64,000 nt of DNA from Microbacterium trichothecenolyticum (GTDB lineage Bacteria > Actinomycetota > Actinomycetes > Actinomycetales > Microbacteriaceae): positions 1,054,001-1,118,000 of the forward strand of contig NZ_JAUTBF010000001.1 in assembly GCF_030818955.1 (NCBI RefSeq), given 5' to 3'. The notes beneath the pieces are model-generated. The model ran no database searches. It was not told the DNA's origin and was given only the letters and a program-made list of their open reading frames with translations. Shown here piece after piece: positions 33,245-42,027 of this stretch. Within the stretch, counting starts at the first letter, position 1; each line of letters opens with the position of its first letter. Both the position numbers and the translations under genes were made by a program.

Positions 33245-33780
33245 CTATCCCACGCCACGAGGAGCGCTCGCACCGTCGCCTCGTACTGCGTGCGGTCGAA
33301 GTGCAGCGTGAACACGGGCACCCGTTGCTCGGCGTCGAAGGGTTCATCGCCACTCTGGTATCCGATGTTCCTCCACTCGACCGTCGTGTCCATCACCCGG
33401 ACGTCGGCGCTCACACCGCCACAGTCGAGACCCCCGCACCCCGGGCAGAACAGCAACCCGACACGACCGTCGGCATACCGCACCCACGGATCCATATCGG
33501 AAGCGTCCTCACCGAGGAGCGCGCGAAGACTTGCAGCGGTGACCCCGTCGGCGGGAAAACCTTCGGTCAAGAACGTGATGTCCTCGCACGTTCGACCATT
33601 GGAGAATGCCAGCCGATCGCGAAGCGGCTGGCCGTCAATCGTCCAATCGATGAACCTGAGCGGCTCGCAGGCAGTCGCGTCGACCCGCCTGCGGAGAAGT
33701 CCCCGGATCTTCACGTCCCATTGCGGATGCTCCGCCCAGCGCACGCCGAGCACCGCGAGAGGGGCGGCTTCGGCAGACAT
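33241..33780 (-). CDS. Unknown protein inserted beside exonuclease gene
   Basis: A 179-residue soluble protein that I cannot assign. The middle has a cysteine cluster, LLFCPGCGGLDCGGVSA, that may bind metal. The C-terminus (FTLHFDRTQYEATVRALL) reads as a strand and helix. Base composition is lower in G+C than neighbours, with more A/T third positions. The start at 33780 is supported by TATGCT 7 nt upstream; an ATG at 33792 falls inside that hexamer. It lies between the duplicated exonuclease ends and is therefore likely an acquired gene. Confidence 0.6.
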   Translation of the reverse strand: MSAEAAPLAVLGVRWAEHPQWDVKIRGLLRRRVDATACEPLRFIDWTIDGQPLRDRLAFSNGRTCEDITFLTEGFPADGVTAASLRALLGEDASDMDPWVRYADGRVGLLFCPGCGGLDCGGVSADVRVMDTTVEWRNIGYQSGDEPFDAEQRVPVFTLHFDRTQYEATVRALLVAWDS

Positions 33781-33787
33781 GGGGCCG

Positions 33788-33793
33788 AGCATA
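33788..33793 (-). promoter_or_regulatory. -10 element of inserted gene
   Basis: TATGCT on the minus strand, 7 nt before the ATG at 33780. Confidence 0.45.
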
Positions 33794-33841
33794 CTGGCGG
33801 CGGGAAAACGAGCGCCCTCGGCCGATCTGCCACGTCCTCAC

Positions 33842-33847
33842 TACTCT
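33842..33847 (+). promoter_or_regulatory. -10 element of intact exonuclease gene
   Basis: TACTCT, 6 nt before the ATG at 33854. The duplicated remnant has a different upstream sequence. Confidence 0.45.
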
Positions 33848-33853
33848 GAGCTC

Positions 33854-34774
33854 ATGGCATCCTGTCCCGAGAAGTTGCTTTTGCTCGACACCGCGTCGCT
33901 GTACTTCCGCGCGTTCTACGGCGTGCCAGACAAGGTCAAAGCGGCGGACGGCACCTCGGTGAATGCCGTGCGCGGCCTGCTCGACATGATCGCCAAGCTC
34001 GTCACGACATACGAGCCGACCCGGCTCGTCGCCTGCTGGGACGACGATTGGCGGCCGGCCTGGCGCGTCGCCCTGCTGCCGAGCTACAAGGCGCACCGCG
34101 TCGTCGAAGCGGTCGCCGCCGGCACCGACGTCGAGGAGGTGCCCGACCCCCTCGAGGCGCAGATCCCCCTCATCCGACGCGCCCTCGCCGTGCTCGGCAT
34201 CCCCGTCGTGGGGGCGGCCGAGCACGAGGCCGACGACGTCATCGGCACCCTCGCGACCCGCGCCGACGCCCCGGTCGACATCGTGACGGGCGACCGCGAC
34301 CTCTTCCAGCTCGTCGACGACGAGCGGGGGGTCCGGATCGTCTATACCGCGCGGGGCATGAGCAACCTCGAGGTCGTCGACGACGCCGCGGTGGTGTCGA
34401 AGTACGGCGTGCATGCCGCCCAGTACGCGGATTTCGCCGTCCTGCGCGGCGATCCCTCCGACGGCTTGCCCGGCGTTGCCGGCATCGGCGAGAAGTCGGC
34501 CGCGGCGCTCCTCGCCGCGCACGGCACGCTCGACGGCATCCAGGCCGCGGTCGCCGCCGGAACGGCCGGCACTGCCGCGCAGCGCGCGAAGATCGCCGCG
34601 GCGACCGACTATCTCGGGGTCGCTCCCACCGTCGTCCGGGTCGCCCGCGACCTCACCCTCGAGCCGTTCGACGATCGCATCGGTTCGATCGACGACGACG
34701 CCGCACGAGCCCTCGCCGAGCAGTGGAACCTGGGCTCGTCGATGACACGTGCCCTGGCGGCGCTCGCCCGCTGA
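33854..34774 (+). CDS. 5'-3' exonuclease (FEN/PolA N-terminal type)
   Basis: A 306-residue stand-alone flap/5'-nuclease. LLLDTASLYFRAFYG carries the first metal Asp, VACWDDDWRPAWR the next, and HEADDVIGTLA and VTGDRDLFQLVD the clustered acidic metal site. The helix-3-turn-helix is GDPSDGLPGVAGIGEKSA. It probably removes primers or flaps beside PolA. Its 5' end is repeated 690 nt upstream. It ends 2 nt from the convergent PHP gene. Confidence 0.9.
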   Translation: MASCPEKLLLLDTASLYFRAFYGVPDKVKAADGTSVNAVRGLLDMIAKLVTTYEPTRLVACWDDDWRPAWRVALLPSYKAHRVVEAVAAGTDVEEVPDPLEAQIPLIRRALAVLGIPVVGAAEHEADDVIGTLATRADAPVDIVTGDRDLFQLVDDERGVRIVYTARGMSNLEVVDDAAVVSKYGVHAAQYADFAVLRGDPSDGLPGVAGIGEKSAAALLAAHGTLDGIQAAVAAGTAGTAAQRAKIAAATDYLGVAPTVVRVARDLTLEPFDDRIGSIDDDAARALAEQWNLGSSMTRALAALAR

Positions 34775-34776
34775 CC

Positions 34777-35769
34777 TCAGCGTGAACGGGCGAGCCAGTC
34801 GCGCAGCCTCTCGAGCGGCCAGGTCGTGACGATGCGGTCGACGGGCACGCCCGCAGCCTGCGCCCGGGCGGCACCGTAGTCGAGCAGCGAGAGCTGGCCC
34901 GGCGCGTGCGCGTCGGAATCGATCGAGAACAGACACCCCGCCTCGACCGCCGCCGCGAGCAGATCGTCGGGCGGATCCTGCCGCTCGGGCCGCGAGTTGA
35001 TCTCGACGGCAACTCCCGACGCGGCGCACGCCGCGAAGACCGCTTCGGCGTCGAACTGCGACGGCGGCCGCGTTCCGCGGGCTCCCTCCACCAATCGCCC
35101 CGTGACGTGCCCGAGCACGTCGACGCGCGGATCCCCCGCCGCCGCCACCAGCCGCCGGGTCATCGGGCCGTTCTCCATCCGCAGCTTCGAATGAGCGGAT
35201 GCCACGACCACATCGAGCTCGCGCAGCAACGCGTCTTCCTGGTCGAGTCCGCCCTCGTCGAGGATGTCGACCTCGATGCCCGTCAGCAGCGTGAAGCCGT
35301 CACCGCGATGGGTGCGCACGATGTCCATCTGCGCCCGCAGACGCTCCGGTGACAGCCCATTCGCAACGGTCAGCCGCGGGGAATGATCCGTCAGCGCGAG
35401 ATACTCGTGGCCCAGGGCTCGCGCGGCATCGACCATCGCCTCGATCGGCGTGAGTCCGTCCGACCACTCGCTGTGACTGTGCAGATCGCCACGCAGGCGC
35501 GCCCGCACCTCCGCCCCGCCCACCGGCGCATTCTCCGCCCGCAGCGCGGCGAGGCGCTCGGGGACCCCTCCCGCCAGTGCCTGCTGGATGACGGCGAACG
35601 TCGACTCCCCGATCCCCGCCCGCCGGCGTAGAGCCGGCTCACGCAACTCGTCGTCGTCGAGACCCTCGATGGCTTTCGCCGCCGTGCGGAACGCCTTCGA
35701 TTTGTACCGCGACGACCGTTCCCGCTCGAGCAGATAGGCGATCTCGGTGAGCGCGTCGAGCGGGTGCAT
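34777..35769 (-). CDS. PHP-domain metal-dependent phosphoesterase, PolX C-terminal type
   Basis: A 330-residue protein. Residues 1-70 form a helix-hairpin-helix region as in the N-terminus of PolX-type proteins. The PHP domain follows with LRGDLHSHSEWSDG, LALTDHS, VVASAHSKL and a C-terminal IDSDAHAPGQL metal ligand set. The polymerase fingers and palm are absent, so only the nuclease/phosphoesterase part remains. It is 6 nt downstream of trpD on the same strand and probably shares its transcript; no functional link is evident. Confidence 0.86.
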   Translation of the reverse strand: MHPLDALTEIAYLLERERSSRYKSKAFRTAAKAIEGLDDDELREPALRRRAGIGESTFAVIQQALAGGVPERLAALRAENAPVGGAEVRARLRGDLHSHSEWSDGLTPIEAMVDAARALGHEYLALTDHSPRLTVANGLSPERLRAQMDIVRTHRGDGFTLLTGIEVDILDEGGLDQEDALLRELDVVVASAHSKLRMENGPMTRRLVAAAGDPRVDVLGHVTGRLVEGARGTRPPSQFDAEAVFAACAASGVAVEINSRPERQDPPDDLLAAAVEAGCLFSIDSDAHAPGQLSLLDYGAARAQAAGVPVDRIVTTWPLERLRDWLARSR

Positions 35770-35775
35770 CGCCGG

Positions 35776-36837
35776 CTACTCCGCCAGCGCCTTCGTCGTG
35801 TCGACCCAGTCGTGGAGCTTCGCGAGAGCCCGGCCGTCGTCGACTGCGGCGGCGGCGTCGGCGAGAGCCTCGGCGAGGCGCTCGAGAATCGGACGCTGCA
35901 CCTGAGCGGCATCTCGGAACAGCCGGTACGACACCAGGCCGGCAGCGGCGTTCAGAAGCACGATGTCGCGCACCGGACCGGTCTCTCCCCCCAGAACGCG
36001 CCGCACCACCTCCGCGTTGTGGTCCGGAGTGCCGCCCAGCAGATCGTCGATGTCCGCGAGGGGGATGCCGAGATCACGCGGATCCAGATCGTGCTCGTGC
36101 ACGTCGCCGCGGCTGATCTCCCACAGACGGCTGTGGCCGGTGGTGGTGAGTTCGTCGAGGCCGTCGTCGCCGCGGAAGACGAGCGCGGTCGCTCCGCGGG
36201 TGCGGAAGACGCCCGTGATGAGGGGCACCCTGTCGAGGTGCGCCACGCCGACGGCGTTGGCCTCGGCACGCGCCGGGTTGCACAGCGGTCCGAGGAAGTT
36301 GAACACCGTCGGCACACCCAGCTCGGCGCGCGTCGGCGCCGCGTGGCGGAACCCGGGATGAAACGCCGAGGCGAAGGCGAAGGTGATGCCCGTGCGCGAC
36401 AGGGTCTCGGCAACCGCCTCGGGAGAGAGCGTGAGCGCCACCCCCAGCGAGGACAGCACGTCGGACGAACCGGATGCCGAGCTGGCGGCGCGGTTGCCGT
36501 GCTTGACCACGGGCACTCCGGATGCCGCAGCCACCACGGCTGCCATCGTCGAGACGTTGACGGTGCCATAGCGGTCGCCGCCCGTGCCGACGATGTCGAG
36601 CACCTCGGCCCGCACCGGTAGCGAGACCGCCGCCTCGAGGATCGCGTCGCGGAAGCCGACGATCTCTTCGACGGTCTCGCCCTTCGCCCGCAGCGCGACG
36701 AGGAAGCCGGCCAGCTGCGACGGCGTCGCCTCGCCGGCCATGACCTTGCGCATCGCCCAGGTCGACTCCGACACGCTGAGGTCGTCGCCGGCCAGCAGCG
36801 AGGACAGCAGATCGGGCCAGGTGAAACGTTCCGCCAT
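35776..36837 (-). CDS. trpD: Anthranilate phosphoribosyltransferase
   Basis: Transfers the phosphoribosyl group to anthranilate in tryptophan synthesis. The 353-residue class III PRTase has the PRPP loop VGTGGDRYGTVNVST near residue 88, KHGNRAASSASGSSD, and the acceptor-side HPGFRHAAPTRAELG and NFLGPLCNP. GGAAGGATC precedes the ATG at 36837. It stands apart from other trp genes, which is common for trpD in this family, and is divergent from ctaE. Confidence 0.94.
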   Translation of the reverse strand: MAERFTWPDLLSSLLAGDDLSVSESTWAMRKVMAGEATPSQLAGFLVALRAKGETVEEIVGFRDAILEAAVSLPVRAEVLDIVGTGGDRYGTVNVSTMAAVVAAASGVPVVKHGNRAASSASGSSDVLSSLGVALTLSPEAVAETLSRTGITFAFASAFHPGFRHAAPTRAELGVPTVFNFLGPLCNPARAEANAVGVAHLDRVPLITGVFRTRGATALVFRGDDGLDELTTTGHSRLWEISRGDVHEHDLDPRDLGIPLADIDDLLGGTPDHNAEVVRRVLGGETGPVRDIVLLNAAAGLVSYRLFRDAAQVQRPILERLAEALADAAAAVDDGRALAKLHDWVDTTKALAE

Positions 36838-36996
36838 GCCATGATCCTTCCACACGTGAGTCGGCGACCGCGCACCGGGGCTCCCTCGCAGAACCCCGGT
36901 CGTACCGGGGATTCCTTGCGGATTCTGAGGCTCCCCTAAGTCTCGACGATGGAATATCCCATGCCGGGGATGCGAATATCGACCGCCGGGATCGCG

Positions 36997-37002
36997 CATA
37001 AT
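36997..37002 (+). promoter_or_regulatory. ctaE-qcrCAB leaderless promoter
   Basis: CATAAT lies 6 nt before the GTG at 37009. No ribosome site lies between them. A -35 is not obvious. Confidence 0.6.
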
Positions 37003-37008
37003 GGAACT

Positions 37009-37641
37009 GTGACGACCTCAGCGACGTATTCCCAGGCCGTGCGTGCCGTGAAGCGGCCCGACCCGGTCGCCGTGGGCACCATCGTGTGGCTGGGCAGCGA
37101 GGTCATGTTCTTCGCCGGCCTGTTCGCGATCTACTTCACTCTCCGCAGCACCTCCGCGCCCCTCTGGGCCGAAGAGACTCAGCTGCTCAACGTCCCCTTC
37201 GCGACCGTCAACACGATCATCCTCGTGCTGTCCTCGGTCACGTGCCAGATGGGCGTCTTCGCGGCGGAGCGGTACCAGCCGTACCGCACCGGGAAGGCCA
37301 CCGGCATCCTGAAGTGGGGAATGGTGGAGTGGTTCTACCTCACCTTCATCCTCGGCGCGGTCTTCGTGTCGGGTCAGGTGTGGGAGTACGCGACGCTGGT
37401 CGCCGAAGGCATGCCCATCAGCGCCAACCCCTACGCCTCGGCCTTCTACCTCACCACCGGCTTCCACGCCTTGCACGTGACGGGTGGCCTCATCGCCTTC
37501 CTGCTCGTGATCGGCCGCGCGTACGCCGTGAAGAACTTCGGCCGCAAAGAGATGACCACCTCGATCGTCGTGTCCTACTACTGGCACTTCGTCGACGTCG
37601 TCTGGATCGCCCTGTTCTTCGTCATCTACTTCCTCAAGTAA
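37009..37641 (+). CDS. ctaE: Cytochrome c oxidase subunit III
   Basis: Membrane subunit of the aa3 oxidase. The 210-residue protein has five helices; [17 protein letters not shown] starts the family, [13 protein letters not shown] and [15 protein letters not shown] are the conserved lipid-binding helices. The GTG at 37009 follows a leaderless promoter; an ATG-started extension upstream lacks similarity. First gene of ctaE-qcrC-qcrA-qcrB. Confidence 0.95.
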   Translation: MTTSATYSQAVRAVKRPDPVAVGTIVWLGSEVMFFAGLFAIYFTLRSTSAPLWAEETQLLNVPFATVNTIILVLSSVTCQMGVFAAERYQPYRTGKATGILKWGMVEWFYLTFILGAVFVSGQVWEYATLVAEGMPISANPYASAFYLTTGFHALHVTGGLIAFLLVIGRAYAVKNFGRKEMTTSIVVSYYWHFVDVVWIALFFVIYFLK

Positions 37642-37657
37642 GAGAGCTGCACCCCAC

Positions 37658-38470
37658 ATGGCACGCGAGAAGAAGACTCGTCGGGCGTCCGGACGCCGTA
37701 GTCCCCTGGCCGCCGCCGCGCTGATCGGCATCGGACTCCTCCTCACGGGGGGCGTCTACGCCGGTGCATCGGCCGCGATGGCCGCGACCACCACCACGCC
37801 CACCAGCGAGGCCAACTCCGCCACGGCGGTCGAAGAGGGTGAGAAGCTCTTCCAGGCCAACTGTGCGACTTGCCACGGTCTCGACCTGCAGGGCAGCCAG
37901 CAGGGTCCCTCGCTGTTCGGCGTGGGCGAGCTGTCGGTGCACTTCCAGGTGTCGACCGGCCGCATGCCGCTGCAGGCACAGGGCCCGCAGGCGCCGCAGA
38001 AGCCGGTGCAGTTCACCGACGAGCAGATCAATGCGATCGCCGCCTACGTACAGTCGTCGGCCCCCGGCCCGACCTACCCGTCGGCAGAGCTGACCGACGG
38101 TGAGGGCGACCTGTCGCACGGTGCGGAGCTCTTCCGCATCAACTGCGCCATGTGCCACAACGTCGCCGGCGCCGGTGGCGCCCTGACCGAGGGCAAGTGG
38201 GCCCCCGACCTGCACACCGTCACCCCGGTCAACATGTACGCGGCCATGGTCACCGGCCCGCAGAACATGCCGGTCTTCAACGACCTGAACCTGACGCCCG
38301 AAGACAAGCGCGACGTCATTTCGTACTTGATGTACCTGCAGAAGTCCGAGTCCCCCGGTGGATACGCACTCGGGTCGCTCGGTCCGGTCTCCGAGGGACT
38401 GTTCATCTGGATCTTCGGTATCGGGGCGCTCATCGCTCTGACCGTGTGGATCACGGCCAAGTCCAACTGA
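37658..38470 (+). CDS. qcrC: Cytochrome bc1 complex diheme cytochrome c subunit
   Basis: Electron carrier that links the bcc complex directly to the aa3 oxidase. The 270-residue protein has an N-terminal membrane anchor, two heme motifs (CATCH near residue 69, CAMCH near 165) and a C-terminal membrane helix. Diheme QcrC replaces a soluble cytochrome c in actinobacteria. Confidence 0.96.
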   Translation: MAREKKTRRASGRRSPLAAAALIGIGLLLTGGVYAGASAAMAATTTTPTSEANSATAVEEGEKLFQANCATCHGLDLQGSQQGPSLFGVGELSVHFQVSTGRMPLQAQGPQAPQKPVQFTDEQINAIAAYVQSSAPGPTYPSAELTDGEGDLSHGAELFRINCAMCHNVAGAGGALTEGKWAPDLHTVTPVNMYAAMVTGPQNMPVFNDLNLTPEDKRDVISYLMYLQKSESPGGYALGSLGPVSEGLFIWIFGIGALIALTVWITAKSN

Positions 38471-38509
38471 GCGTCGTTCTCGACATCACGTAAACGCACG
38501 AGGAGCACC

Positions 38510-39568
38510 ATGGCACACGAGGACGACGCACTCGAGCACGGGAGGGCTTCCTGGAAGCCCGGCTCGGGGCTCGCCGTCGCGGTTCCCGACGCCGCCCAGA
38601 ATCCCGGCCTGCCCGGTCACCGCCAGCGCATGACCGACAAGGACCCCGAGGCGATGAAGCGTGCGGTCCGCACGGTCTACACGCTGTTCTACTTCTCGGT
38701 CGCCGCGAGTATCTGGGCGAGCATCGCCTACATGATCTTCCCGATCGAGTCGGGCGCGCTGATCGACATCCGCTACAACAACCTGTTCATCGGACTCGGT
38801 ATCGCGTTCGCGCTGCTGGCGATCGGAATCGGCGCGATCCACTGGTCCAAGTCGGTCATGTCCGACAAGGAGTACATCGAGGACCGGCACGCCACACGTG
38901 GCCGCGACGAGGTGCGCGAGGGCGCGATCAACGTCTTCGCCGAGGCGAACGAGGATTCGGGCTTCGGCCGTCGCGAGATCATCCGCAACTCTCTGTTCGC
39001 GGCTCTCGCCGCGTCGGTCATCCCCGGAATCACCCTGTTCCGCGGTCTCGCGCCGCAGGACCAGGACCCGGTGAAGCTGCTCAGCCACACCATGTGGAAA
39101 GAAGGCGCACGTCTGACGCACGACCCCTCCGGTCGCGCGATCCGCGCCGCCGACGTCACCCTCGGTTCCGCCTTCCACGTCATCCCGGAAGAGTTGGCGA
39201 AGCTGAGCCACGACGAGGGATACCTCGAAGAGAAGGCCAAGGCGATCGTGCTGCTCATGCGTCTGCAGCCGGAGCAGCTGAACCCCGAGACCAACAACCT
39301 GGACTGGTCGTACGACGGCATCGTCGCGTACTCGAAGGTCTGCACGCACGTCGGCTGCCCCGTCGCGCTGTACGAGCAGCAGACCCACCACCTCCTGTGC
39401 CCCTGCCACCAGTCGCAGTTCGACGTCGCCAACGGTGCGGCCGTCATCTTCGGCCCGGCCGCCCGTCCCCTGCCGCAGCTCCCCATCACCGTCGACGCCG
39501 AGGGCTACCTCGTCGCGCAGAGTGACTTCCACGAGCCCGTCGGCCCCAGCTTCTGGGAGCGCTCATGA
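38510..39568 (+). CDS. qcrA: Rieske iron-sulfur subunit of bc1 complex
   Basis: The 352-residue protein has three hydrophobic helices in its first 175 residues, the actinobacterial form, and a C-terminal Rieske domain with CTHVGCPV and CPCHQSQF, giving the two Cys-His pairs and the disulfide cysteines. AGGAGCACC precedes the ATG. The stop overlaps the qcrB ATG (ATGA). Confidence 0.96.
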   Translation: MAHEDDALEHGRASWKPGSGLAVAVPDAAQNPGLPGHRQRMTDKDPEAMKRAVRTVYTLFYFSVAASIWASIAYMIFPIESGALIDIRYNNLFIGLGIAFALLAIGIGAIHWSKSVMSDKEYIEDRHATRGRDEVREGAINVFAEANEDSGFGRREIIRNSLFAALAASVIPGITLFRGLAPQDQDPVKLLSHTMWKEGARLTHDPSGRAIRAADVTLGSAFHVIPEELAKLSHDEGYLEEKAKAIVLLMRLQPEQLNPETNNLDWSYDGIVAYSKVCTHVGCPVALYEQQTHHLLCPCHQSQFDVANGAAVIFGPAARPLPQLPITVDAEGYLVAQSDFHEPVGPSFWERS

Positions 39569-41409
39569 GCATCGGTACCCACCCCACCGAGAACGTCACG
39601 ACCGAACCCGCGGTCCACGCCGGCGCACCCGCGGGCTCCGCGGGGCGCGACGGTAAGCCGCTGGGCGGCCGGTTCGTCGGCGCCGCAGCGAACTACCTCG
39701 ATGAGCGCACGAGCATGTCGGGCATCGTCAAGGAGCTCGGTCGCAAGATCTTCCCCGACCACTGGTCGTTCATGCTCGGCGAGATCGCCCTGTGGAGCTT
39801 CGTCGTCGTGTTGCTTTCGGGCACGTTCCTGACGTTCTTCTTCCAGGCGTCGATGGTGGAGACCCACTACAACGGCGCGTATGAGCCCATGCGCGGTATC
39901 GCGATGTCGGCGGCGATGGAGTCGGCACTGCACATCTCGTTCGACCTGCGCGGCGGCCTCCTGGTCCGTCAGATCCACCACTGGGCAGCCCTCGTGTTCG
40001 TCGCCGGTATCGGCGTCCACATGCTGCGCGTGTTCTTCACGGGTGCGTTCCGCAAGCCCCGCGAGCTGAACTGGGTTGTCGGCTTCATCCTCTTCATCCT
40101 CGCGATGGCAGAGGGCTTCACGGGCTACTCCCTCCCCGACGACCTGCTGTCGGGTAACGGCCTGCGCATCATCGACGGCATGATCAAGGGTCTGCCCATC
40201 ATCGGCACGTGGACCTCGTTCCTCCTCTTCGGCGGCGAGTTCCCGGGCACCGCGATCGTCGGTCGCCTCTACACGCTGCACATCCTGCTGCTGCCGGCGA
40301 TCCTCGTCGCGCTGCTCGCGGTGCACCTCATGCTGATGATCATCAACAAGCACACGCAGTTCGCCGGGCCCGCCCGTTCGAACAGCAACGTCGTGGGCTA
40401 CCCGATGCTCCCCGTGTACGCCTCGAAGATGGGCGGCTTCTTCTTCATCACGTTCGGTGTCATCGTGCTGATCGCCGCGCTCGTGACGATCAACCCCATC
40501 TGGAACTACGGCCCCTACGATCCGTCTCCCGTGTCGGCCGGTACCCAGCCCGACTGGTACATCGGCTTCGCCGACGGCATGCTGCGTCTCATCCCGCCGC
40601 ACCTCGAGTTCGTGTTGTGGAACCACACCTGGTCGTGGAACATCATCATCCCCGTCGGCGTGCTGGGACTCTTCATCGTCCTCGTCCTCGTCTACCCCTT
40701 CATCGAGGCGTGGGTGACGGGTGACAAGCGCGAGCACCACATCGCACAGCGTCCGCGCAACGCGGCCACCCGCACCGCCATCGGCGCGGCAGGTGTGACG
40801 TTCTACGCCGTGATGTGGGCGGCAGCGTCGTCCGACATCATGGCCACGCACTTCCACCTCACGATGGAAGGCGTCATCCATGTGCTGCAGGCTTTGCTGA
40901 TCCTGGGCCCGATCTTCGCCTACTTCGTCACAAAGCGCATCTGCATCGCGCTGCAGAAGAAGGACCGTGAGATCGCTCTCCACGGCTACGAGTCGGGCCG
41001 CATCGTTCGCCTCCCCGGTGGCGAGTACATCGAGGTCCACCAGCCGGTCGACGAGTTCGAGCGCTGGAAGCTGATCGATAACGAGACCTATGAGCCTCTC
41101 GTCGTCCGGCCCAACGCCAACGGAGAGATCCCGTGGCACGAGAACCTGCGCGCGTCGATCTCGCGCTGGTTCTTCGAGGACCGCCTGGCTCCGCTCACGC
41201 AGGCCGAACTCGATGCCGCGGCCGCTCACCAACACCACGAGATCGACCACATCGCGCATGAGGAGGCCGATGAGATCGCCGGCGCCGACGCCCGTGCCGA
41301 TGAAGATGGCCGCCCGCGCAATGCGGTCGGCGAGCGGGCCGAAGTCGAGTTCCCCGCTCCCAAGGGCCTGGAAGAACGCAACCGTCCTGACAGCGACAAG
41401 AGCGAGTAG
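39565..41409 (+). CDS. qcrB: Cytochrome b subunit of bc1 complex
   Basis: The 614-residue quinol-oxidising subunit has eight to nine membrane helices. The paired heme ligands lie near HISFDLRGG / IHHWAALVF and in the later LHILLLP / VHLMLMI helix. PPHLEFVLWNHTWSW and the PDW segment mark the quinol site. The C-terminal 130 residues are a cytosolic extension rich in acidic residues, typical of actinobacteria. Strong terminator after the stop. Confidence 0.96.
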   Translation: MSIGTHPTENVTTEPAVHAGAPAGSAGRDGKPLGGRFVGAAANYLDERTSMSGIVKELGRKIFPDHWSFMLGEIALWSFVVVLLSGTFLTFFFQASMVETHYNGAYEPMRGIAMSAAMESALHISFDLRGGLLVRQIHHWAALVFVAGIGVHMLRVFFTGAFRKPRELNWVVGFILFILAMAEGFTGYSLPDDLLSGNGLRIIDGMIKGLPIIGTWTSFLLFGGEFPGTAIVGRLYTLHILLLPAILVALLAVHLMLMIINKHTQFAGPARSNSNVVGYPMLPVYASKMGGFFFITFGVIVLIAALVTINPIWNYGPYDPSPVSAGTQPDWYIGFADGMLRLIPPHLEFVLWNHTWSWNIIIPVGVLGLFIVLVLVYPFIEAWVTGDKREHHIAQRPRNAATRTAIGAAGVTFYAVMWAAASSDIMATHFHLTMEGVIHVLQALLILGPIFAYFVTKRICIALQKKDREIALHGYESGRIVRLPGGEYIEVHQPVDEFERWKLIDNETYEPLVVRPNANGEIPWHENLRASISRWFFEDRLAPLTQAELDAAAAHQHHEIDHIAHEEADEIAGADARADEDGRPRNAVGERAEVEFPAPKGLEERNRPDSDKSE

Positions 41410-41421
41410 TCCTCCGATCTC

Positions 41422-41451
41422 AAGCCCCCGGCGCTTCGGCGCCGGGGGCTT
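41422..41451 (+). terminator. Terminator of ctaE-qcrCAB
   Basis: A 13-bp perfect stem (AAGCCCCCGGCGC) closed by a UUCG tetraloop, 13 nt after qcrB. Confidence 0.95.
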
Positions 41452-41574
41452 CGGCGTTTCCGGGGGCGCCTGTCGATATCCCCCACCGACGGCGCTTTCG
41501 CTGCCTGGTCCCATCTGGCAGGATCCCGCGGCCGTGTGACGGCCACTCCCCTGCCGCGACGCCATCCGGACGCC

Positions 41575-41580
41575 TAGCGT
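41575..41580 (+). promoter_or_regulatory. -10 element of rhodanese gene
   Basis: TAGCGT, 6 nt before the ATG at 41587. Confidence 0.45.
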
Positions 41581-41586
41581 GACATC

Positions 41587-41994
41587 ATGACGAACGCCGA
41601 GCGCTATTTCTCCGCCCGCCTCGCTTTCGAGACCGACCCGTCGGACGTGTACGCCGCTCAGCGCAACGGTGACCGCTTCACCCTCGTCGATGTGCGCGGC
41701 GACGAGGCGTGGGCGCAGGGACGAATCACGGGCGCCCTCCACATGCCCTACCGGCAGATCGAGGAACGCGCACCCCGGGAGATCGATCGATCCGTGCCGG
41801 TCGTGGTGTACTGCTGGAGTCCGGGGTGCAACGCCGGTCAGAGAGGCGCTCTCGCGTTCGCGCGGCTCGGCTACGAGGTGCGGGAGATGATCGGCGGCTA
41901 CGAGTACTGGGTACGTGAAGGTCAGCCGTACGAGAACGACGAGGGGCCGTGCACGCGGGTGTTCGATCCCACCGTCATGGTGGTTCGCAGCTGA
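41587..41994 (+). CDS. Rhodanese-like sulfurtransferase
   Basis: A 135-residue single rhodanese domain. LVDVRGDEAWAQGRITGALHMP is the family start (landmark shortened), and the active-site Cys lies in VYCWSPGCNAGQRGA. The loop is six or more residues and differs from classic CRxGx[RT]. It might move sulfur for Fe-S or thiolation, but this is only suggested by the respiratory and erpA genes nearby. Confidence 0.85.
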   Translation: MTNAERYFSARLAFETDPSDVYAAQRNGDRFTLVDVRGDEAWAQGRITGALHMPYRQIEERAPREIDRSVPVVVYCWSPGCNAGQRGALAFARLGYEVREMIGGYEYWVREGQPYENDEGPCTRVFDPTVMVVRS

Positions 41995-42027
41995 CGCGTC
42001 GCCGCCCGGGTCAGCGCGTACCCGCCG

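Noticed and set aside
33241..33853. Insertion sequence or transposon around the inserted gene
   Set aside because: No transposase, no terminal inverted repeats and no short target duplication other than the exonuclease block itself.
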